A stretch of 64,000 nucleotides of DNA from an uncultured Collinsella sp. (lineage in GTDB: Bacteria; Actinomycetota; Coriobacteriia; Coriobacteriales; Coriobacteriaceae). Under the pieces are notes generated by a model, which did no database searches, was not told where the DNA came from, and saw only the letters and a list, made by a program, of their open reading frames with translations. A program made the translations under genes and the position numbers. The stretch spans positions 1 through 64,000 of the forward strand of contig CAUFRO010000006.1 of the NCBI GenBank assembly GCA_959027945.1, given 5' to 3'. Of the stretch, positions 40,534 through 48,753 are shown piece by piece. Each line of letters opens with the position of its first letter. Position 1 is the stretch's first letter.

Positions 40534-41265
40534 CTAGTTGCTACGCTGGTGGTAAACCTTGTATTTAAACTGATCGGCACGAGCAACCGAGAGTGTATAC
40601 TCCACAACCTCGTTTGACTCGTTATACGTAGTCCTGACCAAATCGAGCACAGGCGAGCCCTCGACAATTCCCAAAAGGTGGGCATCGGTGGGACGGGCTA
40701 TGCTCGCATAGAACTCCTCTTCGGCCACGCGAATCTTTTGCTGAAAGTCCTGCTCAATCACATCGTAAAGCGGCTTACGCTCCAGCAGCGGTCGCTTTAG
40801 GGACAGAAATTGACGAACCGGTAGATAGCTGCGTTCGACCATCATGGGCATGTTGTCGGCAGAACGAAGGCGCTTGAGCTTAAAAATGCGATCACCGATA
40901 CGCAATCCCATATGCTCGGCCAGATTCTTATCGGCCTCCATCTCGCAAAAATCGAGAATCGTGGTCTCGGGGTCGCGACCCATCGCGCGCATCTGCTCGG
41001 TAAAGCTGTAGGACTGCATAAGATTGGTTGCTTTTGCCGAACGGTCGGTCACAAATGTACCGCGACCGTGCTGCCGAACCACCAGTCCTAAACGCTCCAG
41101 TTCCTGCAGAGCCAGGCGCACCGTGGTGCGCGAGAGACCATAGCGCTCCGAAAGTTCGCGCTCGGAAGGAATCATGTCGCCGGCATGATATTCATGGTCA
41201 ATCTTTTCGGTCAGAATATCGACCAGCTGATCGTAAAGGGGCTGTTTGCGCGCTCCGATCGCCAT
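40534..41265 (-). CDS. GntR/HutC-family regulator of amino-sugar genes (NagR/AgaR-like)
   Basis: 243 residues: winged helix (MIPSERELSERYGLSRTTVRL), GRGTFV wing, then a UTRA effector domain (MPMMVERSYLP and SPVLDLVRTTYN are typical). AGGGAGGATAGG precedes the ATG. It lies upstream of agaS in the same direction. Matching TGGT-N4-ACCA palindromes before agaS and before the PTS IIA gene suggest that it controls both and is relieved by an amino-sugar phosphate. Confidence 0.9.
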   Translation of the reverse strand: MAIGARKQPLYDQLVDILTEKIDHEYHAGDMIPSERELSERYGLSRTTVRLALQELERLGLVVRQHGRGTFVTDRSAKATNLMQSYSFTEQMRAMGRDPETTILDFCEMEADKNLAEHMGLRIGDRIFKLKRLRSADNMPMMVERSYLPVRQFLSLKRPLLERKPLYDVIEQDFQQKIRVAEEEFYASIARPTDAHLLGIVEGSPVLDLVRTTYNESNEVVEYTLSVARADQFKYKVYHQRSN

Positions 41266-41350
41266 CCTATCCTCCCTTTTGCTCGAATTCGGCTAACTAC
41301 CTAGGGTGTTAAGCATTATCTGACTGCTGCACCCGAATCATCAAGAAAAC

Positions 41351-41383
41351 AAAAGCCGCGCGCTCTTTCGAGCACGCGGCTTT
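41351..41383 (-). terminator. Terminator of the mannose-type PTS operon
   Basis: On the minus strand AAAGCCGCGTGCTC pairs with GAGCGCGCGGCTTT, followed by a TTTTGTTTT run. Confidence 0.88.
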
Positions 41384-41450
41384 AAACATACACATGGCTT
41401 AAGGGGTCGGGGTGTGAGCCGCGTAGGGACACACCCCTCAAGCTAGAGCC

Positions 41451-42533
41451 TTACCAGATGCTCGGCCAGAGACCAAGCGGGCCAGCGCCCAGGATGCCGA
41501 GGACGAAGAGCAGCAGAATGCCCTTGGTCGGGGTCCAGCTGTGCTTAGCGAACATGTAGTAAAGCAGCAGCGTAAGCATAAGCGGGACGAGCTTCGGGAC
41601 GATGGTGTTGAGGGTGTCGGCAACAGAGAAGTTGACCGGATCCTCGGTAACGGTGCCGTAGGTAACGGACTCCATGCCGTTGCCCAGATCGGTGACGCCG
41701 CACTCGACAGCGTTGCCGTCGGCATCGGAGGCGGTGAGGGCGTTGCCGTCCTCATCGGTCATGGCGATGGTACCGGCCTCAGCGGTCTCGGTATCGATGC
41801 CCTCCATACCGGTGAAGTTCTCGGCCTCCTTCTCGGAGACGATCACGGTAGTAGCGGAGAGGCCACGGGTGGTGCCGTTGGGGATCTGGAGGTTGATCTG
41901 GGTGCCACCCATGGTGACGACCAGGCAACCGACGACGAAGACGCCCATGATGGAAGCGGCACGCGTGAAGGCCTGCATGTTGGCGGTCAGAGCGTCAATA
42001 GCGCTGGTGCCAAGCTTGTAGGACCAGTTCATGAGCCAGAAGCGCAGAGCGAACTGGACGACGTTGAAGATCACCAGGAAGATGATCGGCGCAGCGGCGT
42101 TGCCGTTGATGGCCATGTTAGAGGTGATGCCGGCCGTGATAGGCACGAGCGTCAGCCAGAACAGGGCGTCACCGATACCACCGAGCGGGCCCATTGCGGC
42201 GACGCGGACGGCGCGAATCGTGGGGATGTCAACCTTGTTCTGCTCGAGCGAAAGCACGATGCCCATAACAAAGGTAACGAGGAACGGGTGGGTGTTGAAG
42301 AACTCCAGGTTGTGGCTCATGGAAGCCGCGAGGTCGTTCTTGTTGGTGTGGATCTTCTCCAGACCGGGGATGATGGAGTAGAGCCAGCCAGCGGCCTGCA
42401 TACGCTCGTAGTTAAACGATGCCTGCAGGAAGCAGGAGCGCCAAGCCATCTTGTTGAGGGTCTTCTGGTCGAGCTGCGGAGCAGGAGTGAGATCCTCGTA
42501 GTGCTCCGGGATCACATACTCATTAGATGCCAT
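41451..42533 (-). CDS. PTS mannose-family IID with an enlarged loop
   Basis: 360 residues, against roughly 270-300 for usual IID proteins. Conserved IID features: RSCFLQASFNYERMQ, PFLVTFVMGIVLSLEQ, MGPLGGIGDALFW and LVPLMLTLLLYYM near the C-terminus. Extra sequence of about 60-90 residues (about 207-300), rich in Asp/Glu/Thr/Gly with DEDGNALTASDADGNAVE, separates the last two membrane parts. The ATG at 42533 overlaps the IIC stop by 11 nt. The last gene of the PTS operon. With IIC it forms the membrane channel. Confidence 0.92.
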   Translation of the reverse strand: MASNEYVIPEHYEDLTPAPQLDQKTLNKMAWRSCFLQASFNYERMQAAGWLYSIIPGLEKIHTNKNDLAASMSHNLEFFNTHPFLVTFVMGIVLSLEQNKVDIPTIRAVRVAAMGPLGGIGDALFWLTLVPITAGITSNMAINGNAAAPIIFLVIFNVVQFALRFWLMNWSYKLGTSAIDALTANMQAFTRAASIMGVFVVGCLVVTMGGTQINLQIPNGTTRGLSATTVIVSEKEAENFTGMEGIDTETAEAGTIAMTDEDGNALTASDADGNAVECGVTDLGNGMESVTYGTVTEDPVNFSVADTLNTIVPKLVPLMLTLLLYYMFAKHSWTPTKGILLLFVLGILGAGPLGLWPSIW

Positions 42534-43323
42534 CTTCGAAGTCACCTCCGTCAGAAACAGCTGCACCCTTCAGCTCGGTCTGCTGCTGGAAGTCCCAGAA
42601 AGCGATGCCGAAGCCGATGAGAGCGAGGATGAGCAGGGCAGGGGTTGCCAGAGAATCGTTGGCAACGGTGATGAGCGCGAGGCCAAAGCCCATGAGGAAG
42701 AAGCCCCACATATCGCGGTTCATCATAACCTTGAGCAGGACGGCGAAGCCGACGAAGCGCATCATGCCGCCTGCAGCGGAGAGACCGGTCTGCAGCCAGG
42801 TCGGGATGGCGGAAGCGATGGTCTGACCGATGGTAGCGCCAGCGATGAAGAACAGGGTGACGACGACAGCGAAGATCAGGCCGAGCAGAGCCATGGCGAA
42901 GTAGTTCAGACGCTCGATACCCTTGGTGTCAGCGTTGTGAGCCATGTTGTCCGCGGAGGACATGAGCGGCGACATAAGCGTGAAGACCAGGGTAACGCCG
43001 AGCTGACCAAGCAGAGCGAACGGAATGGCAAGGCCGACTGCCGCGTTGGGCTCGAGGCCCGTAGCAATAGCGAGAATGGCTGCCATGATGCCGCCGATAA
43101 CAGCGTTAGGCGGCTGAGCACCTCCGATCGGCATGTTGCCGATCGTCATGAGCTGATAAGTACCACCCACGAGAAGACCGGTGTTGAGGTCGCCAAGGAT
43201 AAGACCGATGACGGCGCCGGTGACGATGGGCTGATAGAGAGACTCGAGGAAGTTAAACTGGTCGATTGCCGCGACGAACGTGACGATGAAGACCAGAGCG
43301 ACCTGGAAGATCGTGTATTCCAT
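42523..43323 (-). CDS. PTS mannose/galactosamine-family IIC
   Basis: 266-residue polytopic membrane protein. Typical sequence: QPIVTGAVIGLILGDLNTGLLVGGTYQLM, IGGAQPPNAVIGGI and ALLGQLGVTLVFT. AGGAGG precedes the ATG. It overlaps IID and lies 90 nt downstream of IIB. The context (agaS, nagA, GntR) points to galactosamine/N-acetylgalactosamine rather than mannose, but the sequence alone cannot decide. Confidence 0.92.
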   Translation of the reverse strand: MEYTIFQVALVFIVTFVAAIDQFNFLESLYQPIVTGAVIGLILGDLNTGLLVGGTYQLMTIGNMPIGGAQPPNAVIGGIMAAILAIATGLEPNAAVGLAIPFALLGQLGVTLVFTLMSPLMSSADNMAHNADTKGIERLNYFAMALLGLIFAVVVTLFFIAGATIGQTIASAIPTWLQTGLSAAGGMMRFVGFAVLLKVMMNRDMWGFFLMGFGLALITVANDSLATPALLILALIGFGIAFWDFQQQTELKGAAVSDGGDFEDGI

Positions 43324-43413
43324 CTTGCTCCTCCTTTCAAAATGTATGTACGCACTTTGGATTTCACGTACAGAATGTCAGGGTTTCACTCCCGACAACG
43401 TGGATCACGAGGA

Positions 43414-43896
43414 TTACGAGAAGAGCTTGCTCGTGTCCTCAACAGGCGTGCTCGGAACGCGCCTGATCTCCAACTCCACCCCCAATTCCTGCAGCTCTTT
43501 AAACGCAGCGACATCCTCGTCGTTAACTGCGACGGAGGTGGCGACTTGGCGCTTTCCTTCCGACATGTGCATGTTGCCGATGTTTACCTTCTTTATAGGC
43601 ACACCGCCCTTGACGAGCGTAAGCACGTCTTCCGGTGTTTCGGCCACGATGAAGATCTTCTGGCGCGGGCTCGCCTTGCCGATGACGTCGATGGTCTTCT
43701 GCAGGGAGAAGAAACGCGTAGCGACGCCGGTGGGAGCGGCCATCTTCATGAGGTTCTGGCGCATGGTGTTGGTCGACACGTCGTCGTTGGCGACGAGGAT
43801 GAGGTTGGAACCCAGGGTGGAGTTCCACTGGGTAGCGACCTGACCATGGACCAGTCGGTTATCGATGCGGGTAAGAAGAATGTTGGGTTCTGCCAT
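43414..43896 (-). CDS. PTS mannose-family IIB
   Basis: 160 residues with the catalytic histidine His17 intact in TRIDNRLVHGQV. It transfers phosphate from IIA to the incoming sugar. GAAAGGAAG precedes the ATG. The paralogue at 32956 has Tyr at the same place. It lies between yajC and IIC in the operon IIA-yajC-IIB-IIC-IID. Confidence 0.95.
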   Translation of the reverse strand: MAEPNILLTRIDNRLVHGQVATQWNSTLGSNLILVANDDVSTNTMRQNLMKMAAPTGVATRFFSLQKTIDVIGKASPRQKIFIVAETPEDVLTLVKGGVPIKKVNIGNMHMSEGKRQVATSVAVNDEDVAAFKELQELGVELEIRRVPSTPVEDTSKLFS

Positions 43897-43932
43897 GTTG
43901 ATCAGCTTCCTTTCGTTATTTGCTGACGACAG

Positions 43933-44214
43933 TTACTTGATCTCCTGAATCGCGTAACGCGAGACATCTACGACGGCTCCGGATCGGACTTTGATCTGGA
44001 CCTTCTCGCCTTCGATGCCTTTGACGGTTCCGTAGACACCGCCGGCGAAAAGAACCTCCTGACCCGGCTTGAGCTCGGTGTGCAGCTCCTTGAAGTACTT
44101 CTGCTTCTTCTTCATGTTGATCTGAGACCAGATGGTGTAAATCACACCCATGATGACGAGCAGACCCAAAAGAGCGACCGAGGAGCTCAGAACGCTGGCT
44201 CCGAAATCGGCCAT
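43933..44214 (-). CDS. yajC: YajC-like protein in the PTS operon
   Basis: 93 residues: one N-terminal membrane segment (about 12-30), then a basic KKKQKYF stretch and a small soluble domain (ELKPGQEVLFAGGVYGTVKGI) typical of YajC. In E. coli YajC joins SecDF; here it is translationally coupled to IIA (TAATG overlap) and followed by IIB. YajC-like genes within mannose-class PTS operons are known in streptococci and related bacteria, where the role is unclear. Whether this is the only YajC of the cell cannot be judged from the window. Confidence 0.9.
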   Translation of the reverse strand: MADFGASVLSSSVALLGLLVIMGVIYTIWSQINMKKKQKYFKELHTELKPGQEVLFAGGVYGTVKGIEGEKVQIKVRSGAVVDVSRYAIQEIK

Positions 44215-44657
44215 TAGATGCCGTCCACGTCGCCGAAGATATCCTCTTCCTCGGCACCAGCGACGGAAGCGACCGTCTGGGCGGTGATGCCCGTCTGGCC
44301 AACGGTCACGGCCTGCTCGCCAAGCTCGGCGAGCGTGGCATTGCCGCGGAGGAACAGGAGCTCAATAACCATGGGAAGGTTGGTGCCGGTCAGAACCTCG
44401 ACGTTGTCGACATCCTGGGCAATCATCATCGACTGATTGAAGGGGGTGCCACCGAGCAGGTCGGTAAAGACGAGCACGCCATCGCACTCCTCACGCATAG
44501 CGGTAATGGCGGCGCGAAGATCCTCACCGTAGGAGGCAGCCTGGTCGCCCTCGAAAGGAACGACGGTAAAAGCGGGCTGGTCGCCGGCAACCATAGCGAT
44601 AGCGCTTGCAAGGCCGGGTGCGAACTGTCCATGACCGGTAAGAATAAAGCCAACCAT
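44214..44657 (-). CDS. PTS mannose-family IIA
   Basis: 147 residues, ManX-type IIA. The phosphorylated histidine is His9 in ILTGHGQFAPGL; TDLLGGTPFNQS is the second conserved motif. First gene of the operon; its stop overlaps the yajC start. The upstream region carries a GntR palindrome (44773-44787) and, farther off, LytTR-like tandem repeats. Confidence 0.94.
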   Translation of the reverse strand: MVGFILTGHGQFAPGLASAIAMVAGDQPAFTVVPFEGDQAASYGEDLRAAITAMREECDGVLVFTDLLGGTPFNQSMMIAQDVDNVEVLTGTNLPMVIELLFLRGNATLAELGEQAVTVGQTGITAQTVASVAGAEEEDIFGDVDGI

Positions 44658-44772
44658 TCAAATTTCCCTTCCGAAGGTGTGTACGATCTGAGTCCGATGA
44701 TTTTCGGAAGCCAGCGGGCGCTCGCCCTTAAAGCTTCTTGGAAAGCGTTCTTTGAAGACCAGTGGTCTCTCA

Positions 44773-44787
44773 ACTGGTAGTAACCAC
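44773..44787. promoter_or_regulatory. GntR operator upstream of the mannose-type PTS
   Basis: ACTGGTAGTAACCAC shares CTGGTAGTAACCA with the site before agaS. A weaker relative, ACCAGTTAGAACCAG, lies at 45054-45068. Confidence 0.58.
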
Positions 44788-44860
44788 GTGACGTGTTGTT
44801 GTCACTATATCACCACAGAAGAGATCGCTTTCGTTGATTCATACAGTAAAACGTTTTTGC

Positions 44861-45131
44861 ACCGCTCACGGCGATAAATCGACCGTTTACCGCTCGTTAA
44901 CACTTCTACCTGCGGTTTTGAAACCATTTCGAAATGATTGGGCGAGAGATCGGAACTTTCTTTGCGTCTAAACAACGCAGGGCGGCTAAAAATAGCGTGT
45001 GGAAAAAATGCAGGTCATTGTGAAGATTTATGAATTGGTCTTTTTGACTTAATACCAGTTAGAACCAGCTTCGAGATTATCGGTGAACGGTAGTTTTCGA
45101 CCGTTCACCGGTTATTTGCAATCGTTTGCAG
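44861..45131 (+). promoter_or_regulatory. LytTR-like sites upstream of the mannose-type PTS
   Basis: Tandem ACCGCTCACGG (44861-44871) and ACCGTTTACCG (44882-44892), 21-bp period. A second group has CGGTGAACGGT (45081-45091) inverted to ACCGTTCACCG (45100-45110), followed 21 bp later by ATCGTTTGCAG (45121-45131). The rest of the 44658-45304 gap is AT-rich and contains no gene I can support. Confidence 0.45.
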
Positions 45132-45225
45132 CCGTTTTCCCAGATGAATTGGGGGAATCCGATGGAGCGCTTACGCGATCGCACAATCTACCTTCCCAAT
45201 CTCAGCAGATGGCTCTGCAACGCAA

Positions 45226-45262
45226 AAAGCCCGCCAGTACGACTTCCGTGCTGGCGGGCTTT
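45226..45262 (-). terminator. Terminator of the SurA-N-like gene
   Basis: AAAGCCCGCCAGTACG pairs with CGTGCTGGCGGGCTTT; on the minus strand it is followed by TTGCG with T's closing the stem. Confidence 0.8.
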
Positions 45263-45304
45263 CTGCTGTCAATCGGCTAGATGCTCGATGAGCCGTGCAA
45301 CTCT

Positions 45305-46387
45305 TTACGCAAACAGGCCGTAGATGCTGATATTGGCCTTGGCGTAGAGGCCGTTGGCGTACTCGGTCCACTTGGAGCTGGCGCTCGAAGCCTGCGAGGA
45401 ATACTGCTGGTAGGCGGTGTAATAGGCGGTCATGGCCTGCTTGTAGGTAGCGCTATCGGCAGTAAAGGCATCGTCGGCGAACGCCTTAGCGTAGGTGCCA
45501 TCGGCGTCCTTCCAGGTGCCCTTCTCGCTATCCCACTCGTCGCCTGCAAGTTTGATGATGTAATCGGCGTAGTCCTTGCTCGCGGTCTCCTCGTTGCCGT
45601 CAGCAGGCTCGGTCGGGGCGGTCGGCATGCTTGCGGAGCTGTCGCCGACCTTCTTCTTGTAGAGCTTCTGCAGCGTCGCGGACTGACGGACGATCTGCTT
45701 GGCCTGATCCTTGGACACACCATACTGCGTAGCCATGGTCTTGTAGTCGGAGGTGCCGATGGAATCCTCGGCGTACTTCTTCATCTCCTTGGAAGAGACG
45801 GTGATGCCCTCGTCCTCGGCAGCATCGAGTAGGATCTTGTTGCGCACATAGGACAGGATGACGTCGGCGGACGGAGCGGTGTAATTGCCATCGCTATTCT
45901 TGACTTTATCGAGGCTGTACTGGCTCTCGATGGCCTCGCGCGCGGTGATGTCGCTCTTCTTGCCGTTGTAGCTATAGCTTGCCACGGTCGAATCGAGCTG
46001 GTCCTCGGTGAGAGTCGCCGAGCCAACGCCCTTGCCGCCAAAACCACCGTTGCCGATAAAGAAACCGATCACAGCGGCAATCACGACGGCGACCACAAAG
46101 GCGGCAATCATCGTCTTCTTGTGCTTGCAAGCGTGGTCGTCCACGTCGCAGTCGTCATCGTCCTGCTCTTCGGGCATGAGGTTCTCGTCGGCGGCGTCCG
46201 CGGCGATCTTTGCCTCCAGGCGAGCGTCCTCCTCCTCGGCGGTCGTGCCGGCGGCAATATGTTCGGCAGACGTGCCGGCGACCAGATCGATCTTCTCGTC
46301 CTCATCACCGTCGGGGCCTTCGCCGCGCTCGATGATCTGGATGCCGTCGATCTCGTCCTTCTCGTCCTTCTTTTGAATCAGACCCAT
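45305..46387 (-). CDS. Membrane-anchored protein with SurA N-terminal-like domain
   Basis: 360 residues. An acidic cytoplasmic N-terminus (about 1-88) ends in a Cys/His cluster, CDVDDHACKHKK. One membrane segment (about 93-112) follows, then an extracellular helical domain (about 120-245) resembling the N-terminal chaperone domain of SurA/PrsA proteins (VRNKILLDAAEDEGITVSSKEM). No PpiC isomerase domain is seen. The C-terminal part is Tyr/Ala/Ser-rich. AAGGAG lies 9 nt before the ATG. Probably an envelope folding helper; the substrate is unknown. Confidence 0.75.
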   Translation of the reverse strand: MGLIQKKDEKDEIDGIQIIERGEGPDGDEDEKIDLVAGTSAEHIAAGTTAEEEDARLEAKIAADAADENLMPEEQDDDDCDVDDHACKHKKTMIAAFVVAVVIAAVIGFFIGNGGFGGKGVGSATLTEDQLDSTVASYSYNGKKSDITAREAIESQYSLDKVKNSDGNYTAPSADVILSYVRNKILLDAAEDEGITVSSKEMKKYAEDSIGTSDYKTMATQYGVSKDQAKQIVRQSATLQKLYKKKVGDSSASMPTAPTEPADGNEETASKDYADYIIKLAGDEWDSEKGTWKDADGTYAKAFADDAFTADSATYKQAMTAYYTAYQQYSSQASSASSKWTEYANGLYAKANISIYGLFA

Positions 46388-46513
46388 AGTCAGCTACTCC
46401 TTATTGGGAACACGATCCCTAACAGAATACGCCCGACGAGGCGCCGGGCATATTGATTCTTAGGTTATACGCAAACACTTAAGTACTATTTAGGCGTTTG
46501 CAGCTTGCATGTC

Positions 46514-47599
46514 TTAGGCCAGGTGCTTAATAACGGCATCGGCGAAGGCCTGCGTACCCACCGCACCCTCGACGGAACCGGTCTGGGCACGACGTACGTC
46601 GCCGGTAACCTGCTTACCCTCGTCGAGCGTGGCGGAAACAGCGGAGCGGATACGATTGGCAGCATCGTTCTCGCCCAGATGATCGAGCATCATAGCCGCA
46701 GACAGAATCTCGGCCGTGGGGTTGGCAATATCCTGGCCAGCGATATCGGGCGCGGAGCCGTGCGTTGCCTCGAAGATGGCGCAGTCGGCGCCGATGTTGG
46801 AGCCGGGGGCCATACCCAGGCCTCCCACCAGGCCAGCACACAGGTCGCTCACAATGTCACCGTACAGATTGGGCAGCACCAAGACATCGAAGTCGTCGGG
46901 GTTCTGGACCAGGCCCATGCAGGTGGCGTCGACGATCTTGTCATTGAACTCGATATCGGGATAGTTGGCGGCCACCTCGCGCGCCACGCGCAGGAACAGG
47001 CCGTCGGTCGCCTTCATGATGTTGGCCTTGTGTACGGCCGTCACCTTTTTGCGGCCGCAGCGGCGGGCGTACTCAAAGGCATACTCCACGATGCGGCGAC
47101 TCTTGGCAATAGAGATCGGCTTGATCGAGATCGCGGAATCGGCGGTGAAGGTCTTTTGGCCCGAACGCTCGACGAGCTGTGAGAGCTCCTTGACCTCGGC
47201 AGCACCCTCATCGAACTCGATGCCGGCGTAGAGGTCCTCGGTGTTCTCGCGCACGATAACCAGGTCGACATCGCGGAAACGAGAGCCGTCGCCCGGCTGC
47301 GACAGACAGGGGCGCACGCAGGCGTACAGGTCGAAGTGCTTGCGCAGGGCCACGTTGACGCTGCGGAAGCCCGTGCCAACCGGCGTGGTGACGGGGCCCT
47401 TGATGGCAACCTTGGTCTCGGCGACCGCATCGAGCACATGCTGGGGCAGCGGCGTGCCAAACTCGTCCATGACGCCGGCGCCGGCCTCCTGGACGTTCCA
47501 GTTGATCTGGACACCGGTGGCCTCGACCACGCGGCGCATGGCCTGCATAATCTCGGGACCGATACCGTCGCCGGGAATCAGGACTACATCGTGCGCCAT
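46514..47599 (-). CDS. Isocitrate/isopropylmalate dehydrogenase family protein
   Basis: 361 residues of the NAD-dependent IDH/IPMDH family. Motifs: VLIPGDGIGPEIM at the N-terminus, VRENTEDLYAGIEF (about 114-127), the catalytic KANIMK region, the metal-binding NLYGDIVSDLCAGLVGGLG, and HGSAPDIAGQDIANPTA. The NTEDLYAG sequence favours isocitrate over isopropylmalate. GGAG precedes the ATG. It lies 6 nt after the HEAT-repeat gene. In Coriobacteriia such an enzyme would supply 2-oxoglutarate for glutamate. Confidence 0.9.
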   Translation of the reverse strand: MAHDVVLIPGDGIGPEIMQAMRRVVEATGVQINWNVQEAGAGVMDEFGTPLPQHVLDAVAETKVAIKGPVTTPVGTGFRSVNVALRKHFDLYACVRPCLSQPGDGSRFRDVDLVIVRENTEDLYAGIEFDEGAAEVKELSQLVERSGQKTFTADSAISIKPISIAKSRRIVEYAFEYARRCGRKKVTAVHKANIMKATDGLFLRVAREVAANYPDIEFNDKIVDATCMGLVQNPDDFDVLVLPNLYGDIVSDLCAGLVGGLGMAPGSNIGADCAIFEATHGSAPDIAGQDIANPTAEILSAAMMLDHLGENDAANRIRSAVSATLDEGKQVTGDVRRAQTGSVEGAVGTQAFADAVIKHLA

Positions 47600-47605
47600 A
47601 ATCTG

Positions 47606-48304
47606 TTACTCCTCGTCTTCGGCGTCGTCAGATTTTTTAACGCTAGCACGCTTCTTCTTTTTGGAGAGATCCAGGCCAAAACGTTTAACAAGCATTTCGC
47701 AAATCTCGCTCGAACGGGCCTTGAGATAGCTGCCCTTACCGTTCTCGGCATCGAACTTAAGGCGCAGCGCGAGCTTCTCGGCAACCTCGGCATCGATCTC
47801 GCCCTGGCCAAACTCGTACAGGCAACCGAGCATATCGCGATACTCAAGGTCTCCGTGGTAGCACTGGATGGCCTCATCCAGGATCGGCCAAGCCTCGCGC
47901 GAACGCTCGACACTCGTGGCACCCCACGCGCACAGCAGGTGGAAGGCGGCGTAGCGCAGCGTGGAGGAAATCTCGTCGAACAGCGCGGTCTCGGCGCCCT
48001 CGAAGGCATCGCCCAGCTGCTCGGGGCAGGTGGTGGCGAGCACCGCCAGGGCATCGAGGGCCTCCCAGCGGGTCTGAGCCTCGGGGCGGTCGAGAGCCTC
48101 GATCAGCGCGGGCACGCAGGGCACGACGCGCTGCGGATCGCGCTCGGCAAGCAGGTGCAGCACGCGGGCGGCAAACTGGCGGATGCGTCGCGTGGGGCAG
48201 CCGAGCTCCTTGACCAGACGGTCGACGGCGTTCTCGTTCTCCTCTGCCAGCTGAAGTTGTGCCAGCTCCTCGTCGGTGAGCTGTTCGTCTTTGTTTTCTG
48301 CCAT
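47606..48304 (-). CDS. HEAT-repeat-like protein
   Basis: 232 residues, all-helical, with repeated helical pairs of the HEAT type (for example RRIRQFAARVLHLLAERDPQ and VPALIEALDRPEAQTRWEAL). The C-terminus is a basic then acidic tail (KKKKRASVKKSDDAEDEE). No catalytic motif. Co-directional with and 6 nt before the dehydrogenase gene, and 15 nt after the small membrane protein gene, so all are likely co-transcribed. Probably a scaffold; the partner is unknown. Confidence 0.75.
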   Translation of the reverse strand: MAENKDEQLTDEELAQLQLAEENENAVDRLVKELGCPTRRIRQFAARVLHLLAERDPQRVVPCVPALIEALDRPEAQTRWEALDALAVLATTCPEQLGDAFEGAETALFDEISSTLRYAAFHLLCAWGATSVERSREAWPILDEAIQCYHGDLEYRDMLGCLYEFGQGEIDAEVAEKLALRLKFDAENGKGSYLKARSSEICEMLVKRFGLDLSKKKKRASVKKSDDAEDEE

Positions 48305-48319
48305 AGTTACCTCTTCTTA

Positions 48320-48748
48320 CTATTTCTTAGCGTGCTTGCCAGCACCCTTGCTGTCATCGGTGACCGAGATGAGCTGTCGGTCGGCCGCGCCATTGCGACG
48401 CGCACGGCGGCGTTCCTCAGCGTCGCCCGCGTCGGCGGCGGCGCGATGAGCCTTGTTGACGTTAAAGACCTCGTCGTGCTTGCGCCACGGACCGACGGAC
48501 TCGCCAAAGCTCATCTTAAGACCGGCGATAAAGCCGCCGAGCCAGCCGATCGGCGCAAACTGCACCAGCGGGAACAGCGAGAACACCCAGGTCAGCAGGA
48601 CGACTGCCGCCGCGCCTGCAAAGTTGGCAATCCAGTAGTCGCGCTTGGTGATCACGCGCTTTTCGCACGCCCACTGGCCGCACAAAAAGCCAATGTAGAT
48701 CGCAAAGAGAAAGAGCACCAGCGCAAGCACCACGAACGTCCAGCTCAT
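48320..48748 (-). CDS. Small membrane protein
   Basis: 142 residues with two or three hydrophobic segments (about 1-24, 38-58 and 62-76), followed by a basic C-terminal cytoplasmic region rich in Arg/Ala and ending GAGKHAKK. The ATG at 48748 is preceded by GGGGAG, which overlaps the end of the upstream dehydrogenase gene, so translation is coupled. No family recognised. The ending resembles the membrane protein at 8011 (HAKKGGQSE). Confidence 0.7.
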   Translation of the reverse strand: MSWTFVVLALVLFLFAIYIGFLCGQWACEKRVITKRDYWIANFAGAAAVVLLTWVFSLFPLVQFAPIGWLGGFIAGLKMSFGESVGPWRKHDEVFNVNKAHRAAADAGDAEERRRARRNGAADRQLISVTDDSKGAGKHAKK

Positions 48749-48753
48749 GGGCG

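Noticed and set aside
46514..47599. Calling this enzyme 3-isopropylmalate dehydrogenase (leuB)
   Set aside because: The NTEDLYAG region and lack of neighbouring leu genes favour the isocitrate type, though activity is untested.
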